Origin: Paenibacillus bouchesdurhonensis
GTDB taxonomy: Bacteria; Bacillota; Bacilli; Paenibacillales; Paenibacillaceae
Reading direction: 5' to 3'
NCBI RefSeq assembly: GCF_900155685.1
Contig: NZ_LT732547.1
Span: 455,648 to 519,647 of the forward strand
Length of the DNA stretch: 64,000 bases
The notes beneath the pieces were generated by a model. The model had not been told where the DNA came from, ran no database searches, and saw only the letters and a list, made by a program, of their open reading frames with translations. The position numbers were made by a program, and so were the translations under genes. Below, piece by piece: positions 9,212-19,700 of the stretch (position 1 is the first letter of the stretch; every line of letters begins with the position of its first letter).

Positions 9212-10724
9212 AGTATTTATCGTGGACGACGAACCGTTCATTATCGAAGGTCTTTACGATATTCTGGACTGGGCCAAGCTGGGGATGGAAATTGTAGGTC
9301 ATGCCGAGAACGGCGCACTCGCGCTTGAAGCGATGAAGGGAACGCCGGCCGATATTTTGATCACGGATATTTCGATGCCGGTGATGAACGGGCTGGAGCT
9401 GATTCGCCAGGTTCGGGCCTTTCATCCCGAGCTCAAGGTTATCGTCCTTAGCGGCTATAATGAATTCGATTATTTGAAGGAAGGCATGGCTTTGGGCATA
9501 GAGAATTATCTGCTTAAGCCCATTAATTTGGAGGAATTCCAGGGAACGTTACAAACAGTTGTACAGAAATTGAACGCGACACGATCAGAGCTGGTTTTTA
9601 ATGAGCACAGCATGCGGATTTTGAAGGATAATGTGATGTATCGCTGGCTCCGCAATCAAATTAGCCCGAAGGAATTCCGAGAGCGGGCAGATCTTCTGGG
9701 CACCCGATTGGATAAGCCCTTTGTGCAGGTCGCCGTTATCCGCGTCGAGCATTCGTTCGCGGAGGTGTTCGACTCCATTACGAATCAATTGATTCAGGCG
9801 TCCGATGTCGTTCCTTTTCGCGATATGGACGGCGATATTGTATTGGTCTTTAACATCGATGACGCAGCATCAGGCAAGGAGTATGCGGAATGGGTCAGCG
9901 ATAATTTACGCCTGCTTCTATCTTCCCACAACAAGCTCTATGTCTCGCTTGGCAGCGTAGAGAGGATCGAGGAGGGCTCCCAAAGCTACGACAATGCCAA
10001 GCGGGCTCAGGAATATTTTATGGTCAGGCAGGCTGACCGGATTTTACGCTACGAGGATTTGGTCAGCCGGCAGCAGGAGACCCGTCTAAAGGACGGGCCG
10101 ATCGACTGGGATGAATACGAGAAAGAGGTGATGGCGAAGGATACGGAGGCGCTGTATGTCCGAATTGAGAGGGATTTCACCTATCTGCAGCAATTGAAGG
10201 GCATTACGCCGGATATGCTCCAGGAGATGGCGATGGAATGGCTGATCCGCTTCAAAATGCTGCTTCAGAAAATCACCCATACCGAAGAGCCGGAGCTGTA
10301 TAAGGGCGGCCTCAGCCAAATTCGGAGGACGTCGACGGTAGCCGGGCTGATCGAAATGATCAAGGAAGCAGCGGCGATGACAGTGGGCTTGCTGGATCGC
10401 GATGTGAAAAGTCCGGTCGTGCAGCAGGTGCTCAATTATATTCATGACTCGTACAATCAGGATTTGTCGCTTAAGGTGCTCGGCTCGATGTACAATATTC
10501 ATCCGGTGTACCTGGGACAACTATTCCATAAAGAAGTCGACGAGACATTTACGGAATACATTAACCGGTACCGGATCGAGAAAGCGAAGGAGCTGCTCCG
10601 GACGACGAACCTGAAGGTGCAGGAAATCGCACGGAATGTCGGTTACTGGGAGACGGGGTATTTTTATAAACAATTCAAAAAATATGTTGGCATATCGCCG
10701 ACCGAATTCAAAGGGCTTATCTAG
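9204..10724 (+). CDS. Response regulator with AraC-type DNA-binding domain, YesN family
   Basis: 506 residues: an N-terminal receiver domain with the phospho-acceptor Asp in ILITDISMPVMNG (near residue 54) and the conserved lysine in YLLKPI (near 99), a middle region of about 270 residues typical of YesN proteins, and a C-terminal AraC/XylS helix-turn-helix pair (about 405-506; IARNVGYWETGYFYKQFKKYV). The start overlaps the kinase gene by 8 bp. By family it binds upstream of adjacent carbohydrate importer genes when phosphorylated; the target here is probably the promoter region before 10984. Confidence 0.93.
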   Translation: MFKVFIVDDEPFIIEGLYDILDWAKLGMEIVGHAENGALALEAMKGTPADILITDISMPVMNGLELIRQVRAFHPELKVIVLSGYNEFDYLKEGMALGIENYLLKPINLEEFQGTLQTVVQKLNATRSELVFNEHSMRILKDNVMYRWLRNQISPKEFRERADLLGTRLDKPFVQVAVIRVEHSFAEVFDSITNQLIQASDVVPFRDMDGDIVLVFNIDDAASGKEYAEWVSDNLRLLLSSHNKLYVSLGSVERIEEGSQSYDNAKRAQEYFMVRQADRILRYEDLVSRQQETRLKDGPIDWDEYEKEVMAKDTEALYVRIERDFTYLQQLKGITPDMLQEMAMEWLIRFKMLLQKITHTEEPELYKGGLSQIRRTSTVAGLIEMIKEAAAMTVGLLDRDVKSPVVQQVLNYIHDSYNQDLSLKVLGSMYNIHPVYLGQLFHKEVDETFTEYINRYRIEKAKELLRTTNLKVQEIARNVGYWETGYFYKQFKKYVGISPTEFKGLI

Positions 10725-10790
10725 CGCAAGAGTCGCTGGAAAGCTCTTTTCTTTATTTTCGACCATGATTTATTTAATTTAGCTTCTATT

Positions 10791-10804
10791 TGAAAATGCT
10801 TTCA
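10791..10804. promoter_or_regulatory. cre-like CcpA operator upstream of the sugar importer
   Basis: TGAAAATGCTTTCA matches the catabolite-responsive element consensus TGWAARCGYTWNCW at 13 of 14 positions. It lies 180 bp before the binding-protein gene in a 259-bp gap, where carbon catabolite repression of the mannoside operon would be expected. Site function is inferred from the match and its position. Confidence 0.6.
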
Positions 10805-10983
10805 TAAATTACAGTAAAGATAGTCCTTACAAGAAAGACAAGGCGAAAAGCCAGCCTGCGAACGGCAATCCGGTCATCCTCTAACGGGAGCCGAAGCTTG
10901 AATAATTCGGAAATCCGGAGGAACGATAGCGTTGTCATGCTTTATCATTCGACAGGCTACAACAAAGGGGAGGTTCACAAGTA

Positions 10984-12474
10984 ATGGCTAAACAAAGAAA
11001 AAGATTTTCCCTGGTGCTTGCGTCTCTGATGGCGCTTACAATGGTGCTCAGTGCATGCGGAGGCGGCAAGGCTAATGACAGTGGGGCGGCTGCTGGCTCG
11101 GGGGGCGGCTCGGATAAGCCGGTTGAGCTAATCTGGTACACCATCGGCACACCGCAGAAAGATGTCGACAGAGTTATGGAGGAAGTCAATAAATACACAA
11201 CAGAAAAAATCAATGCAACGGTCAAAATGAAAATGATCGACTTCGGCGACTATACGCAAAAAATGCAAGTCATGGCCGCATCCGGCGAGCCGATGGATAT
11301 TTTATTCACTAGCTCATGGGCCTTCGATTACGTACAAAATGCGCGCAAAGGCGCATTTATGGAAATCGACGAGCTGCTGGAGACGCATGGAAAAGGCATC
11401 AAGGAAGTACTGAACCCTGCTTTCCTAGAAGGCTCCAAGGTCGACGGGCATAACTATGGGGTTCCTGCCAACAAGGAGTTGCCGGCTCAGGAGGTTTATC
11501 GTTTCAATCAAGAATTGCTTGATAAATACAATTTAGACATTTCGAGCGTTCGCTCACTTGAAAGCCTTGAGCCTCTGCTGAAGGTCATTAAGGAGAATGA
11601 AACGGGCATAACGCCATATGCCATCGTGAGTGACCATGTGCCGCTGATGCCGTTCGACTATGTGATTGAAAAAATGCCGATGGCGGTTTACATGGGTACG
11701 GAGGACTATAAAGTCGTGAACATCCTGGAAACCGAAGAAGTGAAGGAAACATTGAAGACGATGCGCAAGTTTTATCAGGCCGGCTACATTTCTCCAGAGG
11801 CAGCAACCACGACTTCAGTAGACGATTTGTATAAATCCGGAAAATGGTTCGCGGATCGTGCTGCTACACAACCGCTGGCTAACAACCTCTGGTCTGCAAG
11901 CTACGGTTACCCTGTAACCTCAACGCCGGCTGGCGATGCTTATGTATATAACTGGTCTGTCATGGGTTCGATGCAGGCGATTTCCGCGAACTCGAAATAC
12001 CCTGAGAAAGCCATGGAATTCTTGAACCTGCTCAACACAGACCCTGTGCTTCGCAATATGATCGATTCCGGGATCGAAGGCGTTCACTATGAGAAAGTCG
12101 GCGACAACGTCATGAAAAACCTGGAGGAATCCAAGAACTATGACATGCCTACCTTCTCCTTGGGGAATATCCTGATTACCTACTTGAATGAGAACGATCC
12201 TGCCGACAAATGGGAGCAATTCAAGGAGTTCAACGCTTCGGGTGAAAACGCGCCGCTGCTGGGCTTCAACTTCGATGCGACGAATGTAGCCAGTGAAATT
12301 GCCGCCGTTCAGAACGTCAAGGACGAGTTTTGGGCATCTCTCATGACAGGTACGGTAGATCCGGAAGAGTATTTGCCGAAAGCAAACGAGAAATTCAAAG
12401 CCGCAGGTCTGGACAAGATTATGGCGGAGGCTCAGAAACAGATTGACGAGTGGAGAGCTGCGAACAACAAATAG
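10984..12474 (+). CDS. Sugar ABC importer, extracellular solute-binding lipoprotein (LplA type)
   Basis: 496 residues with a lipoprotein signal peptide: positive N-terminus KQRKR, a hydrophobic stretch, then a lipobox ending LSACGGG (lipidated Cys near 26). The mature protein resembles long family 1 solute-binding proteins of Paenibacillus. A hairpin terminator just after the gene and a 73-bp gap before the permeases would allow the binding protein to be made in excess. The context of mannosidases makes oligomannosides the likely ligand; this is inference. Confidence 0.92.
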   Translation: MAKQRKRFSLVLASLMALTMVLSACGGGKANDSGAAAGSGGGSDKPVELIWYTIGTPQKDVDRVMEEVNKYTTEKINATVKMKMIDFGDYTQKMQVMAASGEPMDILFTSSWAFDYVQNARKGAFMEIDELLETHGKGIKEVLNPAFLEGSKVDGHNYGVPANKELPAQEVYRFNQELLDKYNLDISSVRSLESLEPLLKVIKENETGITPYAIVSDHVPLMPFDYVIEKMPMAVYMGTEDYKVVNILETEEVKETLKTMRKFYQAGYISPEAATTTSVDDLYKSGKWFADRAATQPLANNLWSASYGYPVTSTPAGDAYVYNWSVMGSMQAISANSKYPEKAMEFLNLLNTDPVLRNMIDSGIEGVHYEKVGDNVMKNLEESKNYDMPTFSLGNILITYLNENDPADKWEQFKEFNASGENAPLLGFNFDATNVASEIAAVQNVKDEFWASLMTGTVDPEEYLPKANEKFKAAGLDKIMAEAQKQIDEWRAANNK

Positions 12475-12483
12475 GAACGAATC

Positions 12484-12523
12484 GAAGATCGGGCGGGTGA
12501 ATGGCCCTCCTGGTCTTCTTTTT
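12484..12523 (+). terminator. Attenuator-like hairpin between binding protein and permeases
   Basis: GAAGATC pairs with GGTCTTC at the base of a GC-rich hairpin, followed by TTTTT. It sits within the apparent operon, so it may partially terminate and raise binding protein relative to permease. Confidence 0.7.
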
Positions 12524-12547
12524 CAATAACCAACAGGAGGGGTAAGC

Positions 12548-13486
12548 GTGAGAAAAATCGGCAGCTTTTTTAAAGACATCGCGAAAAACAAAGTTATGCT
12601 GCTCATGGTTTTGCCGGGTGCATTATGGTTTCTCTTCTTCTCCTATCTGCCGATGCTGGGTACCGTCATTGCCTTTAAGCAGTACCGTTTCCATAGAGAC
12701 GGCTTCTGGGCGAGTATCGTGAACAGTAAATGGGTCGGATGGGACAATTTCAAGTTTCTGTTCAGCACGAACGACGCTTACGTCATTACGCGCAACACGC
12801 TGCTGTATAATCTAGCATTTATTTTTATCGGTTTAATAATGTCCGTATTATTGGCCATTGTACTTTCCGAAATCGTAAACAAACGCTTAGCGAAAATATA
12901 TCAAACCGGCATGTTTCTCCCGTATTTCTTGTCTTGGGTCATCGTCGGCTATTTTGCGTTCAGCTTCCTGAGCTCCGAGCGCGGGCTGCTGAATCAAGTA
13001 TTCAAAGGTCTAGGCATGGATCCAATCCAATGGTATGCCGATCCGAAATATTGGCCGTTCATCATTATTTTGGTCTATCTGTGGAAGGCGGTCGGCTACA
13101 ACAGCGTAGTCTATTTGGCGGCAATTATGGGGATCGACAGGTCGCTATATGAAGCAGCGATGATCGACGGTGCGAACAAATGGCAGCAAATTCGCCGCAT
13201 CACGGTGCCGATGCTTGCTCCGATCATTACGATTATGACGCTGCTTGCGATCGGAAAAATATTCTATGCAGACTTCGGTCTCTTCTACCAGGTGCCGAGA
13301 AACTCCGGAAGCCTGTATGCTGTGACGAACGTCATCGATACGTATGTATACCGCGGTCTGAAGACGACTGGCGAAATCGGCATGAGTACCGCAGCAGGCC
13401 TGTATCAGTCAATTGTAGGCTTTACGCTCGTCATGACGTCAAACTACATCGTGCGCAAGTTCGATAAGGACAACGCATTGTTCTAG
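12548..13486 (+). CDS. Sugar ABC importer permease, LplB type
   Basis: 312 residues, six predicted membrane helices, with the binding-protein-dependent permease EAA loop (YEAAMIDGANKWQQIRRITVP, about 198-218). This is the first of the two permeases of a CUT1-type importer. The start is a GTG with AGGAGGGG 6 bp upstream. No ATPase gene is present nearby, which is normal for these importers because they share an MsmX-type ATPase encoded elsewhere (family knowledge, not seen here). Confidence 0.92.
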   Translation: MRKIGSFFKDIAKNKVMLLMVLPGALWFLFFSYLPMLGTVIAFKQYRFHRDGFWASIVNSKWVGWDNFKFLFSTNDAYVITRNTLLYNLAFIFIGLIMSVLLAIVLSEIVNKRLAKIYQTGMFLPYFLSWVIVGYFAFSFLSSERGLLNQVFKGLGMDPIQWYADPKYWPFIIILVYLWKAVGYNSVVYLAAIMGIDRSLYEAAMIDGANKWQQIRRITVPMLAPIITIMTLLAIGKIFYADFGLFYQVPRNSGSLYAVTNVIDTYVYRGLKTTGEIGMSTAAGLYQSIVGFTLVMTSNYIVRKFDKDNALF

Positions 13487-13504
13487 AAGGGAGTGAGAAG
13501 CAAA

Positions 13505-14422
13505 ATGGCTCAAAGTGCTTTAAAAACTAGGGATTTTCACCATTTATCCAAGCCTTGGAATATCATATTCAATCTGGTTGCCGGGATTTTCTCCTTTATG
13601 TGCGTATTTCCATTTCTATTCGTAGTCATCATTTCCTTCACGGATGAAGGAGTACTGGCGCGTGACGGCTACCGTCTACTGCCTGCCAAGTGGAGTCTTG
13701 AAGCCTACAAATACGTGTTTCAAACGGGGGATACGCTGCTCCGTTCGTATGGAGTAACGATATTCGTAACCGTCGTAGGGACGATGATCAGTCTATTGTT
13801 TATCGCATTTTATGCTTATGCCATCTCGCGCAAAAGCTTTAAATATCGCAACTTTTTCTCTTTCTTCGCCTTCTTTACCATGCTGTTCAACGGCGGGCTC
13901 GTTCCGACGTACATCGTTACAACGCAGCTGCTCGGCTTGAAAGATACGATTTGGGCGCTGATTCTGCCGCTGGCCGTGAATGCATTCTATATTATGATTT
14001 TGCGAACCTTCTATAGTACGAGTGTTCCGGATGCGATTTTGGAATCGGGTAAAATCGACGGTGCGGGCGAATTCCGTATTTTCCTGAAGCTTGTATTGCC
14101 GCTGTCTCTGCCCGGCTTGGCTACGATCGGGCTGTTCAGCACGCTAGGCTACTGGAATGACTGGTTCAATGCCCTGCTCTATATCGACAATCCTAATCTG
14201 GTTCCGCTGCAATCGATGCTGATGCGGATCGAGACGAGCATGCAATTCATTATGCAAAATTCTCAGAATAGCTCACTTAGCCTGGAGGCGCTGCGTTCGA
14301 TGCCGCAGGATACATCCCGTATGGCGATGGTTGTGCTCGCGACGGGGCCGATTATTTTTGCTTATCCTTTCTTCCAGCGCTATTTTATTCAAGGTCTGAC
14401 CATTGGCGCTGTTAAAGAATAA
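13505..14422 (+). CDS. Sugar ABC importer permease, LplC/YtcP type
   Basis: About 305 residues, six predicted helices, with the EAA-type loop (ILESGKIDGAGEFRIFLKLVLP). It is the second permease of the heterodimer, 18 bp after the first. An in-frame GTG at 13493 lies inside the likely ribosome-binding site AGAAGGGAG, so I take the ATG at 13505 as the start. It is co-transcribed with the enzymes that follow. Confidence 0.92.
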   Translation: MAQSALKTRDFHHLSKPWNIIFNLVAGIFSFMCVFPFLFVVIISFTDEGVLARDGYRLLPAKWSLEAYKYVFQTGDTLLRSYGVTIFVTVVGTMISLLFIAFYAYAISRKSFKYRNFFSFFAFFTMLFNGGLVPTYIVTTQLLGLKDTIWALILPLAVNAFYIMILRTFYSTSVPDAILESGKIDGAGEFRIFLKLVLPLSLPGLATIGLFSTLGYWNDWFNALLYIDNPNLVPLQSMLMRIETSMQFIMQNSQNSSLSLEALRSMPQDTSRMAMVVLATGPIIFAYPFFQRYFIQGLTIGAVKE

Positions 14423-14453
14423 GATCATCGAGGTAGAGGAGAGAGTGGAGACG

Positions 14454-16760
14454 ATGACCATGATCTATAAAGATATCAACAAACCAACGGAAGAACGTGT
14501 AGAGCATTTGCTCGGGCTTATGACTTTGGAAGAAAAGGCGGGACAGCTGATTCAAAATTTCGGCTGGCAAGCCTATGAGAATATAGATGGAAAAATCAGT
14601 CTTGCTGAATCCTTCAAGGAACAGGTGAAAAGCGGAGGTGTTGGCTCTCTTTACGGCACGCTTCGAGCCGACCCATGGACAGGGGTTACGCTGGAGACGG
14701 GGCTGTCTCCCCGGGAGGGGGCCGAGGCAGTAAATGAAATTCAGCGCTACGCCATCGAGAATTCCCGGCTCGGCATTCCGATTCTGATTGGGGAGGAATG
14801 CTCGCACGGCCATATGGCGATCGGCGCGACAGTGTTCCCCGTGCCGCTGTCCCTCGGCAGCACTTGGAATGTGGAGCTGTATCGCGAGATGTGCCGGGCT
14901 GTCGCATTGGAGACGAGAAGCCAAGGCGGCGCGGTCACTTACTCACCTGTGCTGGATGTCGTTCGCGATCCGCGCTGGGGCCGGACGGAGGAGTGCTTCG
15001 GGGAAGATCCGCATCTCATTAGCGAAATGGCGGTCGCTTCGGTAAAAGGACTGCAGGGAGATTCGCTAGATCGGGAAGATGCCGTTGCGGCTACCCTCAA
15101 GCATTTTGTCGGATATGGCAGCTCCGAAGGCGGCAGAAATGCCGGGCCTGTACACATGGGCATGCGAGAGCTGCTGGAAGTAGATATGCTTCCGTTCAAG
15201 AAGGCGGTCGAAGCAGGCGCGTTGTCGATTATGCCGGCTTACAACGAAATTGACGGGGTTCCTTGCACGACGAATCGGGAGCTTCTGGATGATGTGCTTC
15301 GCTCGGAGTGGGGCTTCGACGGCATGATCATTACCGATTGCGGGGCGATCGATATGCTCGCGGCGGGGCATGATGTAGCTGAAGATGGAATGGATGCCGC
15401 GATTCAGGCCATTACCGCAGGCATTGATATGGAAATGTCCGGCGAAATGTTCGGCAAGTACCTGGTTGAAGCGGTACGCCAAGGAAAGTTGGATGTAGAA
15501 GTGGTCGATACGGCCGTGCGTCGGGTGCTGACGCTGAAATTCAAGCTGGGCTTGTTCGAGCGTCCGTATGCCGACCCGGAGCGGGCGGCGGAGGTGATCG
15601 GCTGCGATCAGCATAAAGAGCTGGCTCGCCAAATCGCTGGCGAAGGCATCGTCCTGCTGAAGAACGAGGGAGGCATTCTGCCGCTGTCGAAAACGGCAGG
15701 CAAGGTCGCGGTCATCGGGCCGAATGCGGACGTAGGGTACAACCAGCTCGGGGATTATACGTCCCCTCAGCCGAAGGATAAGGTAGTCACCGTGCTGGAC
15801 GGCATTCGCAGCAAGCTTGCCGACCAGCCGGAACGGGTGCTGTATGCGCCGGGATGCCGCATTAAGGGAGATTCCAGGGAAGGCTTCGAATATGCACTAT
15901 CCTGCGCAGAGCAGGCCGATACGATCGTTATGGTCGTTGGAGGCTCCAGTGCCCGCGATTTCGGCGAGGGCACGATCGATCTGCGGACGGGGGCATCCAA
16001 GGTGACGGAAAATTCCTGGAGCGACATGGACTGCGGCGAAGGGATCGACCGCATTTCTCTGCAATTGTCGGGCGTACAGCTGGAGCTTGTTCAAGAGATT
16101 CACAAGCTGGGCAAGCCGGTCATCGTCGTCTACATTAATGGACGGCCGATTGCCGAGCCATGGATCGAGGATCATGCTCATGCCGTCGTGGAGGCTTGGT
16201 ATCCGGGGCAAGAGGGCGGTCATGCGGTCGCGGACGTGTTGTTCGGCGATGTGAACCCTTCAGGGCGTCTGACGATATCGATTCCGAAGCATGTCGGCCA
16301 GCTTCCGGTCTACTATAACGGCAAGCGCTCGCGGGGCAAGCGTTATTTGGAGGAGGACTCCCAGCCGCGCTATCCGTTCGGTTACGGTCTGAGCTACACC
16401 GAGTTTGCTTATTCCGATCTGCGAATCGAGCCGGAGGTCATTTCGGCGGATGAGGAGGCTGTCGTCAGCCTAACCGTGACGAATGCCGGTCAGCTTGCAG
16501 GAGCAGAGGTCGTGCAGATGTACATTTCCGATGTAGCGAGCAAAATAACAAGACCGGCCAAGGAACTGAAGGGCTTTGAGAAGCTCCGGCTCGCGCCGGG
16601 GGAAAGCCGGGAAGTAAGCTTTAAGGTCGGCCGGGAACAGTTGGAGTACATCGGGCTCGATCATAAACCGGTCGTGGAGCCGGGGCAATTCAAAATCTAT
16701 GTCGGCAAGCACGTGAACGACGGACAGAGCGTTGAGCTCAGGGTACGGGAGGAGGAATAG
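14454..16760 (+). CDS. Glycoside hydrolase family 3 (beta-glucosidase/beta-xylosidase-like), cytoplasmic
   Basis: About 768 residues with no signal peptide. It has the GH3 N-terminal barrel, a C-terminal alpha/beta sandwich and a fibronectin-III-like tail (QLAGAEVVQMYISD). The catalytic nucleophile is the Asp in GFDGMIITDCGAI (near residue 295). The open frame extends upstream into the permease gene, but 14454 (with AGAGGAG 10 bp before) or 14460 (with GTGGAG 9 bp before) are the credible starts. Substrate within GH3 cannot be read here; in this mannosidase cluster it may remove a beta-linked sugar from the imported glycan. The stop is 2 bp before the next start. Confidence 0.9.
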   Translation: MTMIYKDINKPTEERVEHLLGLMTLEEKAGQLIQNFGWQAYENIDGKISLAESFKEQVKSGGVGSLYGTLRADPWTGVTLETGLSPREGAEAVNEIQRYAIENSRLGIPILIGEECSHGHMAIGATVFPVPLSLGSTWNVELYREMCRAVALETRSQGGAVTYSPVLDVVRDPRWGRTEECFGEDPHLISEMAVASVKGLQGDSLDREDAVAATLKHFVGYGSSEGGRNAGPVHMGMRELLEVDMLPFKKAVEAGALSIMPAYNEIDGVPCTTNRELLDDVLRSEWGFDGMIITDCGAIDMLAAGHDVAEDGMDAAIQAITAGIDMEMSGEMFGKYLVEAVRQGKLDVEVVDTAVRRVLTLKFKLGLFERPYADPERAAEVIGCDQHKELARQIAGEGIVLLKNEGGILPLSKTAGKVAVIGPNADVGYNQLGDYTSPQPKDKVVTVLDGIRSKLADQPERVLYAPGCRIKGDSREGFEYALSCAEQADTIVMVVGGSSARDFGEGTIDLRTGASKVTENSWSDMDCGEGIDRISLQLSGVQLELVQEIHKLGKPVIVVYINGRPIAEPWIEDHAHAVVEAWYPGQEGGHAVADVLFGDVNPSGRLTISIPKHVGQLPVYYNGKRSRGKRYLEEDSQPRYPFGYGLSYTEFAYSDLRIEPEVISADEEAVVSLTVTNAGQLAGAEVVQMYISDVASKITRPAKELKGFEKLRLAPGESREVSFKVGREQLEYIGLDHKPVVEPGQFKIYVGKHVNDGQSVELRVREEE

Positions 16761-16762
16761 CG

Positions 16763-19700
16763 ATGGAACGGATCAGGAGATTCATTCGTGAGTTGTCGGA
16801 ATGTCAGTGGCTCGAGTACCGTGAACTGACGAATTGGGATATTTCTTATGCGACGTATCATTTGCCTGGTCAGTATGAGCATTTCGGAACGTATACCGAA
16901 GGACGGAATTTGCAGCGGTTCCCGAGTACGCAGGGGACGACCTATTTTTTCAGACAAAAGCTTGAAATTCCTGCGGCTTGGCTCAATGGGCTTAACGGAG
17001 GAAACAGCCAAAACAGCCAAAACGAGCATAATGAGCATAACGCCCAAATCGGTCTTATATTTGATGCCCGCGGCGAAGGGCTGCTTCGAATCAATGGAGC
17101 CTCCTATCAGGGACTTGATAGTAACCATACATTTGTTACATTGCGGCCGGAGCGGGATGGCAGCGTCCTTGAGCTTGAAATTGAGCTTTTCGATCCGATT
17201 CCCGAGCCGGTAGATCCACTGAATCAGCAGGCGGTTATCCAGCCGCCGATTACATCGATACGCAGTAGTCTGGTGCTGGTGAATCGTGCTGTGCAAAGCC
17301 TGATGTACACGGTTACGATCGTCCGCGACTCCGCGCTGCTGCTGCCGGAACAGGATTTCCGGCGTACTCGGCTGATCGAGGCGCTGTATCATGCGATGGA
17401 TCAGTTTGTGTCCTTGGGCAAGAAGGAAGTCTGTAACGGTAAAGCCGTTGAACATATAGAGAAAGGCCTAAAGGAAAGAATCCGGGAAATTGGCGGAAAT
17501 GCGGAAGGCACGCTGCATATGGTAGGGCAATCGCATATCGATATCGCCTGGCTGTGGCCGATACGAGAGACGGTTCGCAAGGCGAGCCGCACCTTCTCTA
17601 CGGTCGATGCCCTGATGGATGAGTATCCGCAGTATCGTTATGCGCAAAGCCAGCCGCAATTGTTCGCTTATTTGAAGGATAACGACCCAGAGCTGTATGA
17701 ACGCGTCAAAGAAAGAATCCGGGAAGGGCGCTGGGAGCTTGTTGGCGGTATGTGGGTCGAACCGGATTTGAATATTCCGAGCGGCGAATCGCTGATGCGG
17801 CAAATGCTGTACGGTCAGCGGTTTTACCAAGAGGAATTCGGCATGACGTCAAATATCGAATGGCTGCCGGATACGTTTGGATACTGCGCTTCGCTGCCGC
17901 AAATTTTGCAGCATGGCGGTATTCGCTACTTCATGACTACGAAGCTGGGCTGGAACGACACGAATGTGTTTCCGTATGATCTGTTTCACTGGGTCGGCAT
18001 AGATGGAACGGCGATGCTCTCCTATTTGAATCATGGCGTAAACGAGAACACGCTGCCGAAGGATGTGCATGATCACTGGCAGTCCTACCGGGAAAAGGCC
18101 GAGCATAACGAGCAAATGCTGCTCTATGGCCATGGGGACGGCGGAGGCGGCGTCACCCGTGAAATGCTGGAGTATATTGACCGCGCAGAGCTAATGGTCG
18201 GGCAGCCTGCCAGCCGGTACAGTACGGCGAAGGAGTTCTTCGCCGGGATCACGGAGGCGGAGCCGAAGCTGCCGGAATGGCACGGCGATTTGTACCTGGA
18301 GCTGCACCGCGGAACATATACGACCCATGGCCGCAACAAGCTGAACAATCGAAAGGCGGAAATATTGTATCGCGAGGCTGAGCTGTGGAACGCGTTGGCG
18401 GTGCAGGATATGAAGCCGGAGCTGCAGCAAGAGGTCGATCAGCGTCTCCATGACGGCTGGAAGCTGATTCTGCTGAACCAGTTCCATGACATTATCCCTG
18501 GCTCGGCGATTACCGAGAGCTATGTTACTTCCATGAAGGAGTATGCCGAAGTATTCGACCATGGCCAGTTTGCGCTGAAGCATGGCGTTAACGCACTGGC
18601 GGAAATGATTACGACAATACCAGGCACAGATACAGGGAATGATGGAGCCCAAGGTATTAGCCAAGACGACGCGGGTAAGCCCTATATTATTTTTAACAGT
18701 CTGGGGTGGAGCCGCAGTGAAGTTGTCGCCATTGAAATCGAAGAGAGTAATGCGCAAAAGAATGCTTCCCCTGCTGGTGTTGCTGCTTATGATGCGGAAG
18801 GACAGCGCCTCACGCTTGACGTTTACACCAATGAACAGGGCAAGCGGACAGCATCGGTACTGGTAAAAAATATTCCGGCCTTCGGTTATACGACAATTTG
18901 GATCAAGAAGGACGGTGCAACGGCTGACGCGTCAGCAGATCATGGACATAATACGTCAGTTGATCATGTGCTGCACAGCAGTGAGAACTCTACTATGCCT
19001 GCTGACAAAGCCGAAGCCAAGCAGGAGCTTGGCGACATCTGGGAGACGGAATATTACCTTGTCCGCTTCAATCCAAGAGGCGAAATCATCAGCCTGTTCG
19101 ACAAGCGGGCGAGTCGCGAGATTGTGAAGCAAGGGGAAGCCGCCAATAGGTTTCATTTCTTCCATGATCGTCCGACACTATGGGACGCATGGGATATCGA
19201 TGACCGTTACGAACAGCAGCCGGCGGGAGAGGCTGAGCTGCTGGAGAAGCGCATTTTGCGGACGGGGGCGACCAAGGACGTGCTTCGCTTCCGGTGGAGC
19301 ATCAGCCAGTCGATCATTACGCAGGATGTGATTTTCTATCACGATAGTCCGCGCATCGACTTCAAGACACATGTCGACTGGAATGAGGCGCATAAGCTCC
19401 TCAAGGTCGGCTTCCCGATCGATGTCGTGACGGACAAGGCGACCTATGAAATACCTTTCGGGGCCTTAGAACGTACGACTCACCGCAATACGAGCTGGGA
19501 GCAGGCGCAATATGAGGTGTGCGGTCATCGCTTTGTCGATGTGTCCGAGCGGGGGTATGGCGTAAGCCTGCTCAATGATAGCAAATACGGCTACGATGTT
19601 CAGGGCAGCACTATCCGGCTATCCTTGCTGCGCGCGCCGAAATGGCCCGATATAACGGCGGATCTTGGCGAGCATGAGTTTATATACTCGCTTTACCCTC